A stretch of 64,000 bases of DNA, from the NCBI RefSeq assembly GCF_038502225.1, contig NC_091312.1:25957911-26021910 (forward strand), read 5' to 3'. Position numbers and translations under genes: made by a program. Every line of letters starts with the position of its first letter. The stretch's first letter is position 1. The notes under the pieces are model-generated. The model was not told where the DNA came from. It did not search any database and saw only the letters and a list, made by a program, of their open reading frames with translations. The stretch comes from Cherax quadricarinatus. Taxonomy: Eukaryota > Arthropoda > Malacostraca > Decapoda > Parastacidae. Shown piece by piece: positions 50,701 to 62,764 of the stretch.

Positions 50701-50935
50701 AGTAGGGAGAATACCCCCCTAGTAACAGTAGGGAGAATACCCCCCTAGTAACTGTAGGGAGAATACCCCCACCTAGTAACAGTAGGGAGAATACCCCCAT
50801 CTAGTAACAGTAGGGAGAATACCCCCATCTAGTAACAGTAGGGAGAATACCCCCACCTAGTAACAGTAGGGAAAATACCCCCATCTAGTAACAGTAGGGA
50901 GAATACCCCCATCTAGTAACAAACAGGGTACTCCC
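44722..50935. repeat. 24-28-bp minisatellite (array J), right part
   Basis: Same unit as 40194-41751; about 240 units. The left half is dominated by short ends (cccccct) and the right half by the longer 'cccccacct' end. Longer blocks recur: a rare 'cagaagggagaatactccct' run at 46849 is repeated at 48090, 1241 bp on, with the same following order of variants. Confidence 0.98.
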
Positions 50936-50994
50936 ACCTAACACAAGAAGAGTACCTTTTCCCTTAATTAATGAACAATATCAAATCACTCAAT

Positions 50995-51680
50995 TGAGTG
51001 AAAGACTAAAGTAAAGGATTTAGAAATGTTACCACGAGCCTTCACTTTCAAGGATCACAACAGTGTTACTGTCACAACTGCCAAGAAATTGATAGGCTGG
51101 ATAACCAGAACTTTCAAAACCAGAGACGTCAAGCTAATAATGATCCTTTATGTCACTTGTTTTCAATGGACTGGAATAATGTTGTACTCTTACAGCATCT
51201 TCTAAGGCAGGCGAAACTGTAGATGTGGAAAATGTAGAGGGAAGCATCATTAATTGTATAAAACCAGTCAAACACCTAAATTATTGGGAACACAGTCCAT
51301 ATAAGCGTACTCCTTGGAACGTAGGCAAGAAAGATACATCATAATTTACACCAGGGAAATTCTTGAGGGACTGGTCCTAAATCTGCACACAGAAATCACA
51401 GCACTTCCAATTAAAATTAAGGATGTCATGAGTACACTAAGAGATAACTAATTAAGTGTAAAGGAACCAAGACTTTTCAACACCCTCTCTTCATATACAA
51501 AGAGAAATTGCCAATAAATCCCTGGATGTTTTCAAGAGGGAACATTCTGAGTTTGTCAATTTCTGATCAGCCGGGCTGTGGTGCATACACTACACTGAGT
51601 GTTGCTAGCACTAACAGCCTAACCGATCAGGCCTACATCAGGAGGCCTTGTCTTTGACTAGGCTGCAGTGGCATTGAATC
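50995..51680 (+). mobile_element. Decayed LINE ORF2 3' fragment (CR1-like family)
   Basis: Plus-strand matches to the RT thumb and tail: 'ttcactttcaaggatcacaa', 'aaaaccagagacgtcaagct', 'gaaatcacagcacttcc', then 'cagccgggctgtggtgcata' and 'gatcaggcctacatcaggag'. It fills the gap between arrays J and K. Confidence 0.78.
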
Positions 51681-51683
51681 CCC

Positions 51684-51739
51684 CCCCACCCTCCACCCAC
51701 CACCCTCCACCCTCCACCCTCCACCCTCCACCCTCCACC
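51684..51739. repeat. (CCACCCT)n heptanucleotide repeat
   Basis: About seven copies of the 7-bp unit 'ccaccct' following a C tract at the end of the LINE remnant. Confidence 0.92.
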
Positions 51740-51875
51740 GAAATCGACCCAAGGAAGACTCCGGGTTAATAGCAAGTTAGAGGATTTAAAATCTAATTTA
51801 TTGGACACGCACAGACGGACAATGAATTCATTAATCCTCTTCCCTCACAACCTACCCGACCCTTCCTTCTTTCTC

Positions 51876-53812
51876 TCAGCTGTTCTCCAGGCACAGCTGG
51901 CTGTTCTCCCGGCACAACTGGCTGTTCTCCCGGCACAGCTGGCTGTTCTCCAGGCACAGCTGGCTGTTCTCCAGGCACAGCTGGCTGTTCTCCAGGCACA
52001 GCTGGCTGTTCTCCAGGTACAGCTGGCTGTTCTCCCGGCACAGCTGGCTGTTCTCCAGGCACAGCTGGCTGTTCTCCAGGCACAGTTGGCTGTTCTCCCG
52101 GCACAGCTGGCTGTTCTCCCGGCACAGCTGGCTGTTCTCCAGGCACAGTTGGCTGTTCTCCCGGCACAGCTGGCTGTTCTCCAGGCACAGTTGGCTGTTC
52201 TCCAGGCACAGCTGGCTGTTCTCCAGGCACAGTTGGCTGTTCTCCAGGCACAGCTGGCTGTTCTCCAGGCACAGTTGGCTGTTCTCCCGGCACAGCTGGC
52301 TGTTCTCCCGGCACAGCTGGCTGTTCTCCAGGCACAGTTGGCTGTTCTCCCGGCACAGCTGGCTGTTCTCCAGGCACAGTTGGCTGTTCTCCAGGCACAG
52401 CTGGCTGTTCTCCAGGCACAGTTGGCTGTTCTCCAGGCACAGCTGGCTGTTCTCCAGGCACAACTGGCTGTTCTCCAGGCAAAGCTGGCTGTTCTCCAAG
52501 CACAACTGGCTGTTCTCCTGGCACAGCTGGCTGTTCTCCAAGCACAACTGGCTGTTCTCCAGGCACAACTGGCTGTTCTCCAGGCACAGCTGGCTGTTCT
52601 CCAAGCACAACTGGCTGTTTTCCCGGCACAGCTGGCTGTTCTCCACACACAGTTGGCTGTTCTCTAGGCACAGCTGGCTGTTCTCCAGGCACAGCTGGCT
52701 GTTCTCCAAGCACAACTGGCTGTTCTCCCGGCACAGCTGGCTGTTCTCCAGGCACAGTTGGCTGTTCTCCAGGCACAGCTGGCTGTTCTCCCGGCACAGC
52801 TGGCTGTTCTCCAGGCACAGTTGGCTGTTCTCCAGGCACAGCTGGCTGTTCTCCAAGCACAAGTGGCTGTTCTCCAGGCACAGGTGGCTGTTCTCCAAGC
52901 ACAACTGGCTGTTCTCCCGGCACAGCTGGCTGTTCTCCAGGCACAGTTGGCTGTTCTCCAGGCACAGCTGGCTGTTCTCCAGGCACAGCTGGATGTTCTC
53001 CAGGCACAGCTGGCTGTTCGCCAGGCACAACTGGCTGTTCTCCAGGCACAGCTGGCTCTTCTCCAGGCACAGTTGGCTGTTCTCCAGGCACAGCTGGCTG
53101 TTCTCCAGGCACAGCTGGCTGTTCTCCCGGCACAGCTGGCTGTTCTCCAGGCACAGTTGGCTGTTCTCCAGGCACAGCTGGCTGTTCTCCAGGCACAACT
53201 GGCTGTTCTCCAGGCACAGCTGGCTGTTCTCCAGGCACAACTGGCTGTTCTCCAGGCACAGCTGGCTGTTCTCCAGGCACAACTGGCTGTTCTCCCGGCA
53301 CAGCTGGCTGTTCTCCAGGCACAGCTGGCTGTTCTCCAGGCACAACTGGCTGTTCTCCCGACACAGTTGGCTGTTCTCCAGGCACAGCTGGCTGTTCTCC
53401 AGGCACAGTTGGCTGTTCTCCAGGCACAGTTGGCTGTTCTCCAGGCACAGTTGGCTGTTCTCCAGGCACAGCTGGCTGTTCTCCAGGCACACTTGGCTGT
53501 TCTCCAGGCACAACTGGCTGTTCTTCAGGCACAGCTGGCTGTTCTCCAGGCACAGTTGGCTGTTCTCCAGGCACAGCTGGCTGTTCTCCAGGCACAGTTG
53601 GCTGTTCTCCAGGCACAACTGGCTGTTCTCCAGGCACAGCTGGCTGTTCTCCAGGCACAACTGGCTGTTCTCCAGGCACAGCTGGCTGTTCTCCAGGCAC
53701 AACTGGCTGTTTTCCAGGCACAGCTGGCTGTTCTCCAGGCACAGCTGGCTGTTCTCCAGGCACAGCTGGCTGTTCTCCAGGCACAGCTGGCTGTTCTCCA
53801 AGCGCAGCTGGT
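51876..53812. repeat. 21-bp minisatellite (array K), open on both strands
   Basis: About 92 units of 'ggcacagctggctgttctcc' plus one base. Each has the inverted pair ACAGC-tg-GCTGT. Because 21 is a multiple of three, several frames stay open. The longest (minus, 53847-51793, 684 codons) gives VPGEQPA heptads and another (minus, 53891-51876) gives CLENSQL. The variants change residues (PAV/PTV/PVV) as well as silent sites, so selection for a protein is not evident. There is no signal peptide or other domain. I treat it as non-coding. Confidence 0.95.
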
Positions 53813-53829
53813 TGTGTGAGCAACTCGAC

Positions 53830-54174
53830 CCCTGCCCACTCAACCATCTACACTCAGAGAAGAGCCGAACAAAAGAGAGGAGGGTCGACAATATTGCAGT
53901 GAAAAGGGCACTGCTGAATTCAATGCGTCCAATAAATTTGATTTTAAATGCTTTAAGCTGTTAATCAAGGGGTAGATCCAGAGGGGGGGAAAATGTTTTG
54001 AATAGAAAGTGGAGAATACAGGCGTGCAAAGCCTCTAATGTTCACTCTATACTGGTGTGTGTAGGAGCCATTTCCTCTCCTGTCTCCTGATCTACACAAG
54101 AGGAGTTGTGTCAGGCATACGGGGTTAACTCTTATTTTTAGTATTTAAAATAATAATATATCAGATCATTTTTA
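53830..54174. other. No recognisable feature
   Basis: AT-rich DNA between array K and the RTE copy. Confidence 0.4.
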
Positions 54175-54895
54175 GTTGTGGCTACAGTGAGAGTGAAGGG
54201 TAGATGGGATAAAAGGAGAATGGTATCAACGAGTAAGAGAGAGGTAAAAGCTTATAAACTAAAGGAGAAGGTAGTTAGGGTAAGAAAGATGGGGCAGTGA
54301 GAGCATAGGTACTGAATTTGAAAAGGTATTGGGTAGATTTAAGAATGCAGTGTTGGAATGTTCAGCAGAAGTTTGTGGTTATAGAAGAGTGGGTGCAGGA
54401 AGGAAGAGGAGCGATTGGTGGATTGATGAGGTAAAGAGAGTGGTAAGAGCGGAAAAGCTAGCATATGAGAGGTTTTTACAAAGGAAGGAGCATATAGAGT
54501 GAAAAAGAAAGGTTAAGAGAATGGTAAGGAAATGTATGAAGAGAACAAATAAGACAGTGAGTGAGGTACTGTCAATAAATTTTGCTGAGAATAAAAAAAA
54601 GTGAGATTAATAAGTTGAGAAAACTTAGGGAAAGAATGGATATGGCAGTTAAAACAGATGGGAAGTTGAAGGTATTGGTATAGTTGAAGGTATGAGGAAC
54701 TGTTAAATGCTGATGAAGAGAGGGAGGCTGTGATTTCATGCATTGGCCAGGGAGGTATAACATTCTTCAGGAGTGAGGAAGAGCCAGATGTGAGTCTGTG
54801 GGTAAATTAAAAGTGGATAAAGTAGCTGGGTTTAATGAAATCAAGACAGAAATGTTAAAAGCAGGTGATCATATAGTTTTGGAGTGGTTGGTGCT

Positions 54896-54997
<102 letters not shown>

Positions 54998-55060
54998 ATA
55001 AGATCACAGTAAACAGGTGATTTTAAAATATGCATAACAACCACTGTGAAAGAGTAATGA

Positions 55061-55102
55061 AATTCCAAGCGCTTTCGTGACTACTCACATTGTCAAGGAA
55101 CT
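55061..55102 (-). ncRNA. Degenerate type I hammerhead ribozyme motif of the PLE
   Basis: Read on the minus strand: stem I AGTTCC pairs with GGAATT; the core reads TTGACAA where the hammerhead has CTGANGA; stem II GTGA-gtag-TCAC is perfect; then GAAA; then a tiny stem III AGCGCT next to the cleavage position. Two core positions differ (C3 to U, G8 to A), so it is probably inactive. PLEs are known to carry such minimal hammerheads with very short stem III. The palindromic AAGCGCTT fits a dimeric form. Confidence 0.6.
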
Positions 55103-55304
55103 ATGAAAGTAATACATCAAAGGAAGGCAATTAAAGGGCTAAGACCACATCTCACAGTCAACTCCCACAACAAAGAAACACCTGACGCGCGACAATACCG
55201 GACTCATAAGAAAAGAGGAACACTGCAGTAGGTCCGCTGGTCGAACTAAACAGGTCCTCACCACATCCCACTAACAAATTATTCTACCCAAGAAATAAGG
55301 TTTA

Positions 55305-56165
55305 TTATTTGTCCAATGTATTATTAAACTCTAACCAAATTTTATTAATTATAAATGAATCTAATTTATATAAACCTAAGGAAATACTCATATTATTTTC
55401 AAAACTGCTTTTTATGAAACAAGATTCAATTATATTTCTGTCGACCATGGACTTGCTTGATACAACTTTCTCAACTTTTTGAAAATCAATTGGATGGTTA
55501 AAATCTCTCACATGAATAAATAGAGCATTGGAATCTTGTCCAGTTATAATGCTATATTTATGTTGTTTTAATCTAAGTTCGAGATTTTTACCAGTTTGAC
55601 CGTAATAAACTTTATCGCAAATTTTACAAGGAATCTTATAGACACATCCATCAGCATTTTGGGGGGAATTCTTTATCAAAAGTTTTTTTTACTGTGTATC
55701 AAGATTTTTAAATACAACTTTAATATTAAAAGTCTTAAGAAGAGAAGGCATATCAACCAAGTTTTCATGGTAAGGGGGAAGCAACATATTTTTAGTTGAA
55801 TAAGGTTGATTGTCCCTTTTTGGGTTGTAAAAAGTATTTCTAGCAATTTTAAATGATTTATCAATTACATTTCTCGGGTATTTCAGATCATTGGCTATTT
55901 CATAAATTTTGGATATTTCTTCATCTATGAACTCAGGACTAAAAATACGTAAAGCTCTCAAAAACATTGATGAGAAAACAGACAGTTTAACTCTATCTTG
56001 ATGGGAAGAATAATAGTGTACATAGGAACAGTTATTTGTAGGTTTTCTGTAAATTTTAAATTTGAATTCATTACTCTTAATAATTAAAACATCTAGAAAA
56101 GGCAATGAGTTATTTTCCTCAAACTCAACAGTAAAGTTTATAGAATGGGCTAAGCTATTTAATTT
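55305..56165 (-). pseudogene. PLE RT C-terminus plus GIY-YIG endonuclease, one frameshift
   Basis: Block 1 (56165-55689) has FTVEFEENNSLPFLDVLIIK, YRKPTNNCSYVHYYSSHQ and further RT-thumb sequence typical of Penelope. At a T8 run (55684-55691) the frame shifts. Block 2 (55679-55305) has GCVYKIPC, VYYGQTGKNLELRLKQH (GIY-YIG core with the catalytic Arg), then a downstream NIIESCFI with the expected Glu. GIY-YIG enzymes cut target DNA for PLE insertion. The frame ends at 55305 with a stop, so the C-terminus is complete. Only the homopolymer shift and the 5' truncation break it. Confidence 0.88.
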
Positions 56166-56170
56166 GCTTC

Positions 56171-56295
<125 letters not shown>

Positions 56296-57693
56296 AAAGG
56301 TACCTAGGGTTTGGCAGAGTGCATAGCTCCTTTGTATAAAGGCAGTGTATGAATAATAAAGAAATAAGCCTGTTGAGTATACCTGGTAAGGTGTATGGTA
56401 GGATTATTATTGAAAGAATTAAGGTTAAGACGGAGATCAGGATCGCAGATGAACATGGTAACTTCAGGAAGGGTAGGAGGTGTTCAGACTAAATGTTTAC
56501 ACTGAAGTATATGGGTGAACAATAATTAGATAAGGGTAATGAAGTTTTTGTTGCAGTTATGGATTTGGAAAAGGCATATGGTAGAGTGCTTAGGGGAAAT
56601 AATGTGGCAGATACTGCAAGTGCATGGAATAACTGATAAGTTACTGAAAGCAGTTAAGAGTTTTCATGAGGACAGTAAAGTTCATGTTAGGGAAGATAGG
56701 AGAGAGGGAGATTATTTCCCAGTAAAAGTAGGCCTTAGATAGAGATGTCCAATGTCTCCATAGTTGTGTAATATAATTATATATGGTGTGTAAGAGAAGT
56801 AAACGCAGGGGCGTTGGGGAGAGGTGTGGCACTGGAAAAAAAATCTAACACAAAGTGGGAGTTGTCACAGTTGCTTTTTGTTGATGACACTGTGTTACTG
56901 GGAGATTCTGAAGAGAAGTTGCAAAGGTTAGTGGACGAATTTGTAAAAGAAGAAAATTAAAAGTGAACATAGGAAAGAGCAAAACATTGAAAAACTGGAT
57001 ATCAGATTGGAGGAATGGAATATAGAGGAAGTGAATGTGTTTAGATATTTGGAAGTGGACTAGTCAGCAGATGGGTCTATGAAACACGAGGTGAACCATA
57101 GAATTGACCAGGGGGAAAAGGGTGAGTGGTGCACTGAGGAATCTGTGGAGACAAATAATATTATCCATAGAAGCAAAGAGGAGAACAACACTCTCATACG
57201 GGTGTGAAGCATGGATGGTAAATATTGCAGCAGCTATAAGGCTGGAGGCAGCAGAGGGCAATTTGCGGTGTAAATATTATGCAGAGAATTCGTAGTTTAG
57301 AGATTAGAAAAATGAGCGGGGTTACCAAAAGTAATATGAAAAGGGCTGAGGAAGGGTTGTTGAGATAGGGATCGGCCTAGAAAAGGTTGGAGGGAGGAGG
57401 GTAAAGGTTTTGTGCGTGGGGGCTTAGACATCCATCAGGTATGTGTGAGCGTGTTAGGAGTGGAGTTTGTTGGAGTTTGAGCTAAGTAACATATATAAAG
57501 GGATTCTGGGAAACCGGTTCGGACTTGAGTCCTGGAGGTGGGAAGTATAGTACCTGCGCTCTGAAGGAGGGGTGGAGATATGTTGCAGTTTTTAAACTGT
57601 AGTATCGGCACGCCTATGGTAAGACAGTGGTGGAGTAACTGACGGTGAAAGTGTTTTTTCTTTTTGGGTCACCCTACCTCGGTTGAAGACGGC

Positions 57694-57694
<1 letters not shown>

Positions 57695-57773
<79 letters not shown>
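57695..57773. repeat. (TA)n microsatellite
   Basis: About 38 TA units between the RTE 3' end and the left TIR of the next element. Confidence 0.97.
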
Positions 57774-57774
<1 letters not shown>

Positions 57775-58069
57775 GTCGTGCCGAATATGTAAAACTGGTC
57801 AATTAGCAAGAACTCATTTAAAATTAAGTCCTTTCTAAAAATTCTCTTATACGTTTAAAGATGTAATTTTTTCATTAACGTTAATGTAAAAAATTTTAAT
57901 TTTGCTCCAAAAGAATCTTAGAAAACTTACCTAACCTTATTATAACAAAAACAATTTATTTTAGCCTAACCCAACTAAATATATTTTAGATTTGTTTACA
58001 ATAATTTAATACTAAACAAACACAGTGAAATATATTTTTATCGTTAGGTTCAGAATGATTTTGGCGAAA

Positions 58070-61000
58070 CATCCAGGCCATGGGAAAACCTGGGTAGCCA
58101 CAGCCACTCAAGAGGGAGAGGTTTTTTAGTGCCAGGAAGGGAAAAAACTGGCAGGAAATGGCAAAAATCGTACACCAAATCCAGTCATTCCCGGAGTGGA
58201 ACCACAGTCGATGGCCTCCACTCCAAACCAACAGATACAGATACTAACGCCGGAAAAAAAATCCTCCCCCAGTACCAACAATACCACCAGTCCGATGACA
58301 TTCTTCTTTGCAAATATACAGGGTCTAAAGCCAGCAACAAACAACAAAATACCTTTCATCCGTGGACTGCTTGCAGAGGCAAAGGCAATGGTCGGGCTTT
58401 CACTGAGACCCACATAAAGGATCACTTGGACAACGAAATATGGATCCCAGGTTACAACCTATACAGATGTGACAGAGTGAACAGGCAAAAGGAGGGGGGT
58501 TTGCCTGTACATTGCAGAGTCACTTGTTTGCACAGAACTGCTAAATGCCTCAAATGATGTAGTGGAAGTTTTAGCAGTAAAGGTCGAGAACCAAAACCTA
58601 GTCATTGTGGTAGTCTACAAGCCTCCGGATGCAACATCCCAGCAATTCCAGGAACAGCTGTTAAAAATTGACCACTGTCTGGAAAATCTTCCAGCTCCTG
58701 CACCCGACATCTTGCTCCTGGGGGATTTCAACTTAAGGCACCTAAAATGGAGGAATATAGCAAATAATATTGTTGCAGTAATAACACCAGGAGGCAGCTC
58801 TGATGAAAACTCACACTCACACGAGCTTTTAAATCTCTGCACAAAATTCAATTTAAACCAGCAAATAATAGAGCCTACTAGACTGGAGAATACACTAGAC
58901 CTCATCTTCACTAACAATGATGATCTGATAAGAAATGTCACCATATCAAAAACAATATACTCAGATCACAACATAATTGAGGTTCAGACATGTATGCGTG
59001 GAGCCCCAGACCGACATAATGAGACTAGTCACGAGGGAGCATTCACCAAATTCAACTTCAATAAGAAAAACATAAAGTGGGACCAAGTAAACCAAGTCCT
59101 AACCGATATAAGCTGGGAAGATATACTAAGCAACACAGACCCCAACGTATGCCTAGAACAGATTAACTTGGTGGCACTCGATGTATGCACAAGGCTTATT
59201 CCTCTAAGAAAAAGGAGGAGTAGATGTAAAATAGAAAGAGACAGGCGCTCCCTTTACAGGCGACGGAAAAGAATAACAGAGCGGCTAAAAGAGGTCAATA
59301 TATCTGAAATGCGTAGGGAGACACTGGTCAGAGAAACAGCAAGCATCGAACTCAAGCTAAAGGAATCTTATAGGAGTCAGGAATCGCGGGAATAACTAAA
59401 AGAAATAAATGAAATCGAAAGAAACCCAAAGTATTTCTTCTCCTATGCCAAATCAAAGTCGAGAACAACATCCAGTATTGGGCCCCTACTTAAACAAGAT
59501 GGGATCTACACAGATGACAGCAAGGAAATGAGTGAGCTACTCAAGTCCCAATATGACTCAGTTTTTAGCAAGCCGCTAACCAGACTGAGAGTCGAAGATC
59601 AAAACGAATTTTTTATGAGAGAGCCACAAAATTTGGTTAACACAAGCCTATCCGATGTTATCCTGACGCCATAACAGGCGATAAATGACATGCCCATGCA
59701 CTCTGCCCCAGGGCCAGACTCATGGAACTCCGTGTTCATCAAGAACTGCAAGAAGCCCCTATCACGAGCCTTTTCCATCCTATGGAGAGGGAGCATGGGC
59801 ACGGGGGTCGTCCCACAGTTACTAAAAACAACAGACATAGCCCCACTCCACAAAGGGGGCAGTAAAGGAACAGCAAAGAACTACAGACCGATAGCACTAA
59901 CATCCCATATTATAAAAATCTTTGAAAGGGTCCTAAGAAGCAAGATCACCACCCATCTAGAAACCCATCAGTTACACAACCCAGGGCAACATGGGTTTAG
60001 AACAGGTCGCTCCTGTCTGTCTCAACTATTGGATCACTACGACAAGGTCCTAAATGCACTAGAAGATAAAAAGAATGCAGATGTAATATATACAGACTTT
60101 GCAAAAGCCTTCGACAAGTGTGACCATGGCGTAATAGCGCACAAAATGCGTGCTAAAGGGATAACAGGAAAAGTCGGTCGATGGATCTATAATTTCCTCC
60201 CTAACAGAACACAGAGAGTAGTCGTCAACAGAGTAAAGTCCGAGGCAGCTACGGTGAAAAGCTCTGTTCCACAAGGCACAGTACTCGCTCCCATCTTGTT
60301 ACTCATCCTCATATCCGACATAGACAAGGATGTCAGCCACAGCACCGTGTCTTCCTTTACAGATGACACCCGAATCTGCATGACAGTGTCTTCCATTGCA
60401 GACACTGCAAGGCTCCAGGCGGACATCAACCGAATCTTTCAGTGGGCTGCAGAAAACAATATGAAGTTCAACGATGAGAAATTTCAATTACTCAGATATG
60501 GTAAACACGAGGAAATTAAATCTTCATCAGAGTACAAAACAAATTCTGGCCACAAAATAGAGCGAAACACCAACGTCAAAGACCTGGGAGTGATCATGTC
60601 GGAGGATCTCACCTTCAAGGACCATAACATTGTATCAATCGCATCTGCTAGAAAAATGACAGGATGGATAATGAGAACCTTCAAAACTAGGGAGGCCAAG
60701 CCCATGATGACACTCTTCAGGTCACTTGTTCTATCTAGGCTGGAATATTGCTGCACACTAACAGCGCCTTTCAAGGCAGGTGAAATTGCTGACCTAGAAA
60801 ATGTACAGAGAACCTTCACGGCGCGCATAACGGAGATAAAACACCTCAATTACTGGGAACACTTGAGGTTCCTGAACCTGTATTCCCTGGAACGCAGGCG
60901 GGAGAGATACATGATTATATACACCTGGAAAATCCTAGAGGGACTAGTACCGAACTTGCACACGAAAATCACTCACTACGAAAGCAAAAGACTTGGCAGA

Positions 61001-61327
61001 CGATGCAACATCCCCCCAATGAAAAGCAGGGGTGTCACTAGCACGTTAAGAGACCATACAATAAGTGTCAGGGGCCCGAGACTGTTCAACTGCCTCCCAG
61101 CATACATAAGGGGGATTACCAACAGACCCCTGGCAGTCTTCAAGCTGGCACTGGACAAGCACCTAAAGTCGGTTCCTGACCAGCCGGGCTGTGGCTCGTA
61201 CGTTGGTTTGCGTGCAGCCAGCAGCAACAGCCTGGTTGATCAGGCTCTGATCCACCAGGAGGCCTGGTCACAGGCCGGGCCGCGGGGGCGTTGACCCACG
61301 GAACTCTCTCCAGGTAAACTCCAGGTA
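58070..61327 (+). mobile_element. CR1-like LINE copy 2, 5'-truncated at the end of ORF1
   Basis: Begins within the last ten codons of ORF1 ('catccaggccatgggaaaac'), with an AAA overlap shared by target and LINE at the junction. It contains ORF2 and the 3' end 'ctccaggtaaactccaggta'. It is clearly collinear with copy 1 (68-3420) and much less broken, so it is a younger insertion. Confidence 0.93.
58129..61296 (+). pseudogene. LINE ORF2 copy 2, few disabling changes
   Basis: Endonuclease start at 58159 (MAKIVHQI), shifted by a 2-bp insertion near 58182 and again near 58415-58560. The long block 58562-59395 has VVVYKPPDAT, LLLGDFNLRHLKW and SDHNIIEV. A gaa-to-taa stop at 59393 and a small deletion creating taa at 59672 precede the RT block (59690-61296, 534 codons): KNYRPIALTSHI, GQHGFRTGRSCLS, DFAKAFDKCDHGVI, SSVPQGTVLAPIL, SSFTDDTRI (FTDD for the usual FADD), then GPRLFNCLPAYIRG, PDQPGCGSYVGLRA and PRGR at the end. 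It would encode the nickase and RT of the element. Confidence 0.9.
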
Positions 61328-61406
61328 CACAAATTTTCGCTTGTCCTATATGGCAAGATGAGCGTTGCTATTTAAGCCAAGATCGCAAGTTCTGCCTATT
61401 CGGCAC

Positions 61407-61514
<108 letters not shown>

Positions 61515-61571
61515 CCTCGATGACCGAAGATAATCTTTCTATGTAGAACAATCTCAATCATTCAGTTAATC

Positions 61572-61575
<4 letters not shown>

Positions 61576-61635
<60 letters not shown>
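61576..61635. repeat. (CT)n microsatellite
   Basis: About 30 CT units. Confidence 0.97.
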
Positions 61636-61638
<3 letters not shown>

Positions 61639-61675
61639 GCCTGCTCGCTCGCTCAGACACACACCAGGAATTGTG

Positions 61676-61712
61676 AATTGACCCCTGCAACCACAATTAG
61701 GTGAATACACAC
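61676..61712 (+). mobile_element. Fragment of the second CR1-like tail
   Basis: 'acccctgcaaccacaattag' then 'gtgaatac' and (AC)n. It is the reverse complement of the 26852-26880 segment. Confidence 0.6.
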
Positions 61713-62159
61713 ACACACCATCAATGACCTGGTTGTTCTGATGTCAGAGTCATGCTTGTATGACTCACTCTTCACACGTGTTTCATCAGTGAGTCAGTCA
61801 AGAGTAAATACCGTGTCGCTGCCAGCGCAACCATTTGTAACCTAACTTCTGTTCTTTAGTTACTCTTGTCCCTGCTTCCAGCTTCCCTTTTTCTCCTCTC
61901 CTCTCCAGTTTCTCCTTAACACTTTTTTTTATCCACTTCGCGGTCCTAAACATCCTTAACTTGCTTGTCTCCTTGGAGCCTACTTCCTAGGTTTTGTATC
62001 AGTACGTTCTTGCGCTACCATGCACAAGATGGATGTGGGGTGCACGCTGGACCGTGAGCGTCTGTAAGGAGAGCTTAGTCATATGATGACCCGCCGCTGG
62101 AGCTTTCGGACATCTGATCGAGGCCTTAACCTGGCTTACCGGTCCACCCCTTTCAAAAT
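61713..62159. other. No recognisable feature
   Basis: Nothing identified in this stretch. Confidence 0.4.
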
Positions 62160-62345
62160 TTTGGTGGCATGGGGCTCCTTGCTGTGGCATGGGGCACCTT
62201 GCCCTGGCATGGGACTCCTAGCAGTGGCATGGGGCTCCTTGCTCTGCCATGGGACTATTTGCTGTGGCACGGGATTCCTTGCTGTACACGGGGGCTTCAT
62301 GCTTTGGCATGGGGCACCTTCTCGTGGCATAGGACACCTTCCTCT
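62160..62345. repeat. 20-bp imperfect tandem repeat (array M)
   Basis: About nine units of 'tggcatggggctccttgctg' with many substitutions, so it is older than the other arrays. Confidence 0.9.
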
Positions 62346-62404
62346 GACTATTGATGTCATCAATGGACCCTCGAAATACTGATGCCCACCTTCCTGCAGT
62401 CTAC

Positions 62405-62655
62405 CTGTAAAGTGTTACAAGGATCAACGCCATCAAGGCCTGATCAACCAGGTTGTTACTGCTGACCGCACGTAGTTCGGGGAACAAACCACAGCCCGGC
62501 TAACGGTAGAGGAGGATAGTGGCAGACCAGAACAACTTGCCGGCTCTGGCATCAAGTTGTATAGTAAATAAATCACGGAACGGGCAAGGCTTGAACTCCT
62601 GGCAAGTGATTCGTAAAACTCGCAAGCCATGGGTTCTAACCCTCACCTGTTCCAT
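62405..62655 (-). mobile_element. tRNA-headed SINE with LINE-derived 3' tail
   Basis: On the minus strand: a tRNA-like head (62652-62578), a unique body including 'gtgatttatttacta', and a tail (about 62505-62405) matching the CR1-like LINE 3' end ('agccgggctgtgg', 'cagcagtaacaacctggttg', 'atcaggcc', 'ggcgttgatcc'). Head and tail share orientation, the arrangement of SINEs mobilised by a partner LINE. Two independent adjacent insertions are the alternative. Confidence 0.6.
62578..62652 (-). tRNA. tRNA-like SINE head (pseudo-tRNA, not a functional tRNA)
   Basis: 75 bp on the minus strand. GAACAGG pairs with CCCGTTC (one A/C mismatch) as an acceptor-like stem. GGG-ttagaa-CCC forms a D-arm-like hairpin. 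GAGTTCAAGCC fits an RNA polymerase III B box (GTTCRANNC). No convincing anticodon arm can be drawn, so it is a tRNA-derived promoter remnant. Confidence 0.45.
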
Positions 62656-62764
62656 GGTTTGTTTTCAATCGTATTATTACGATTTCGTGAGTCGTGTAGT
62701 ATTCGTGAGCCGCCATATTGGTACCACAGCTAAACCCAAACAATTGACGTTCCATTGGTGAAAA

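Noticed and set aside
44722..50935. Telomere-like TAGGG motif in array J
   Set aside because: It occurs once per 24-28-bp unit and not as head-to-tail TTAGG, the arthropod telomere repeat.
62578..62652. Functional tRNA gene
   Set aside because: No plausible anticodon arm, a mismatch in the acceptor stem, and continuation into a LINE-like tail point to a SINE head.
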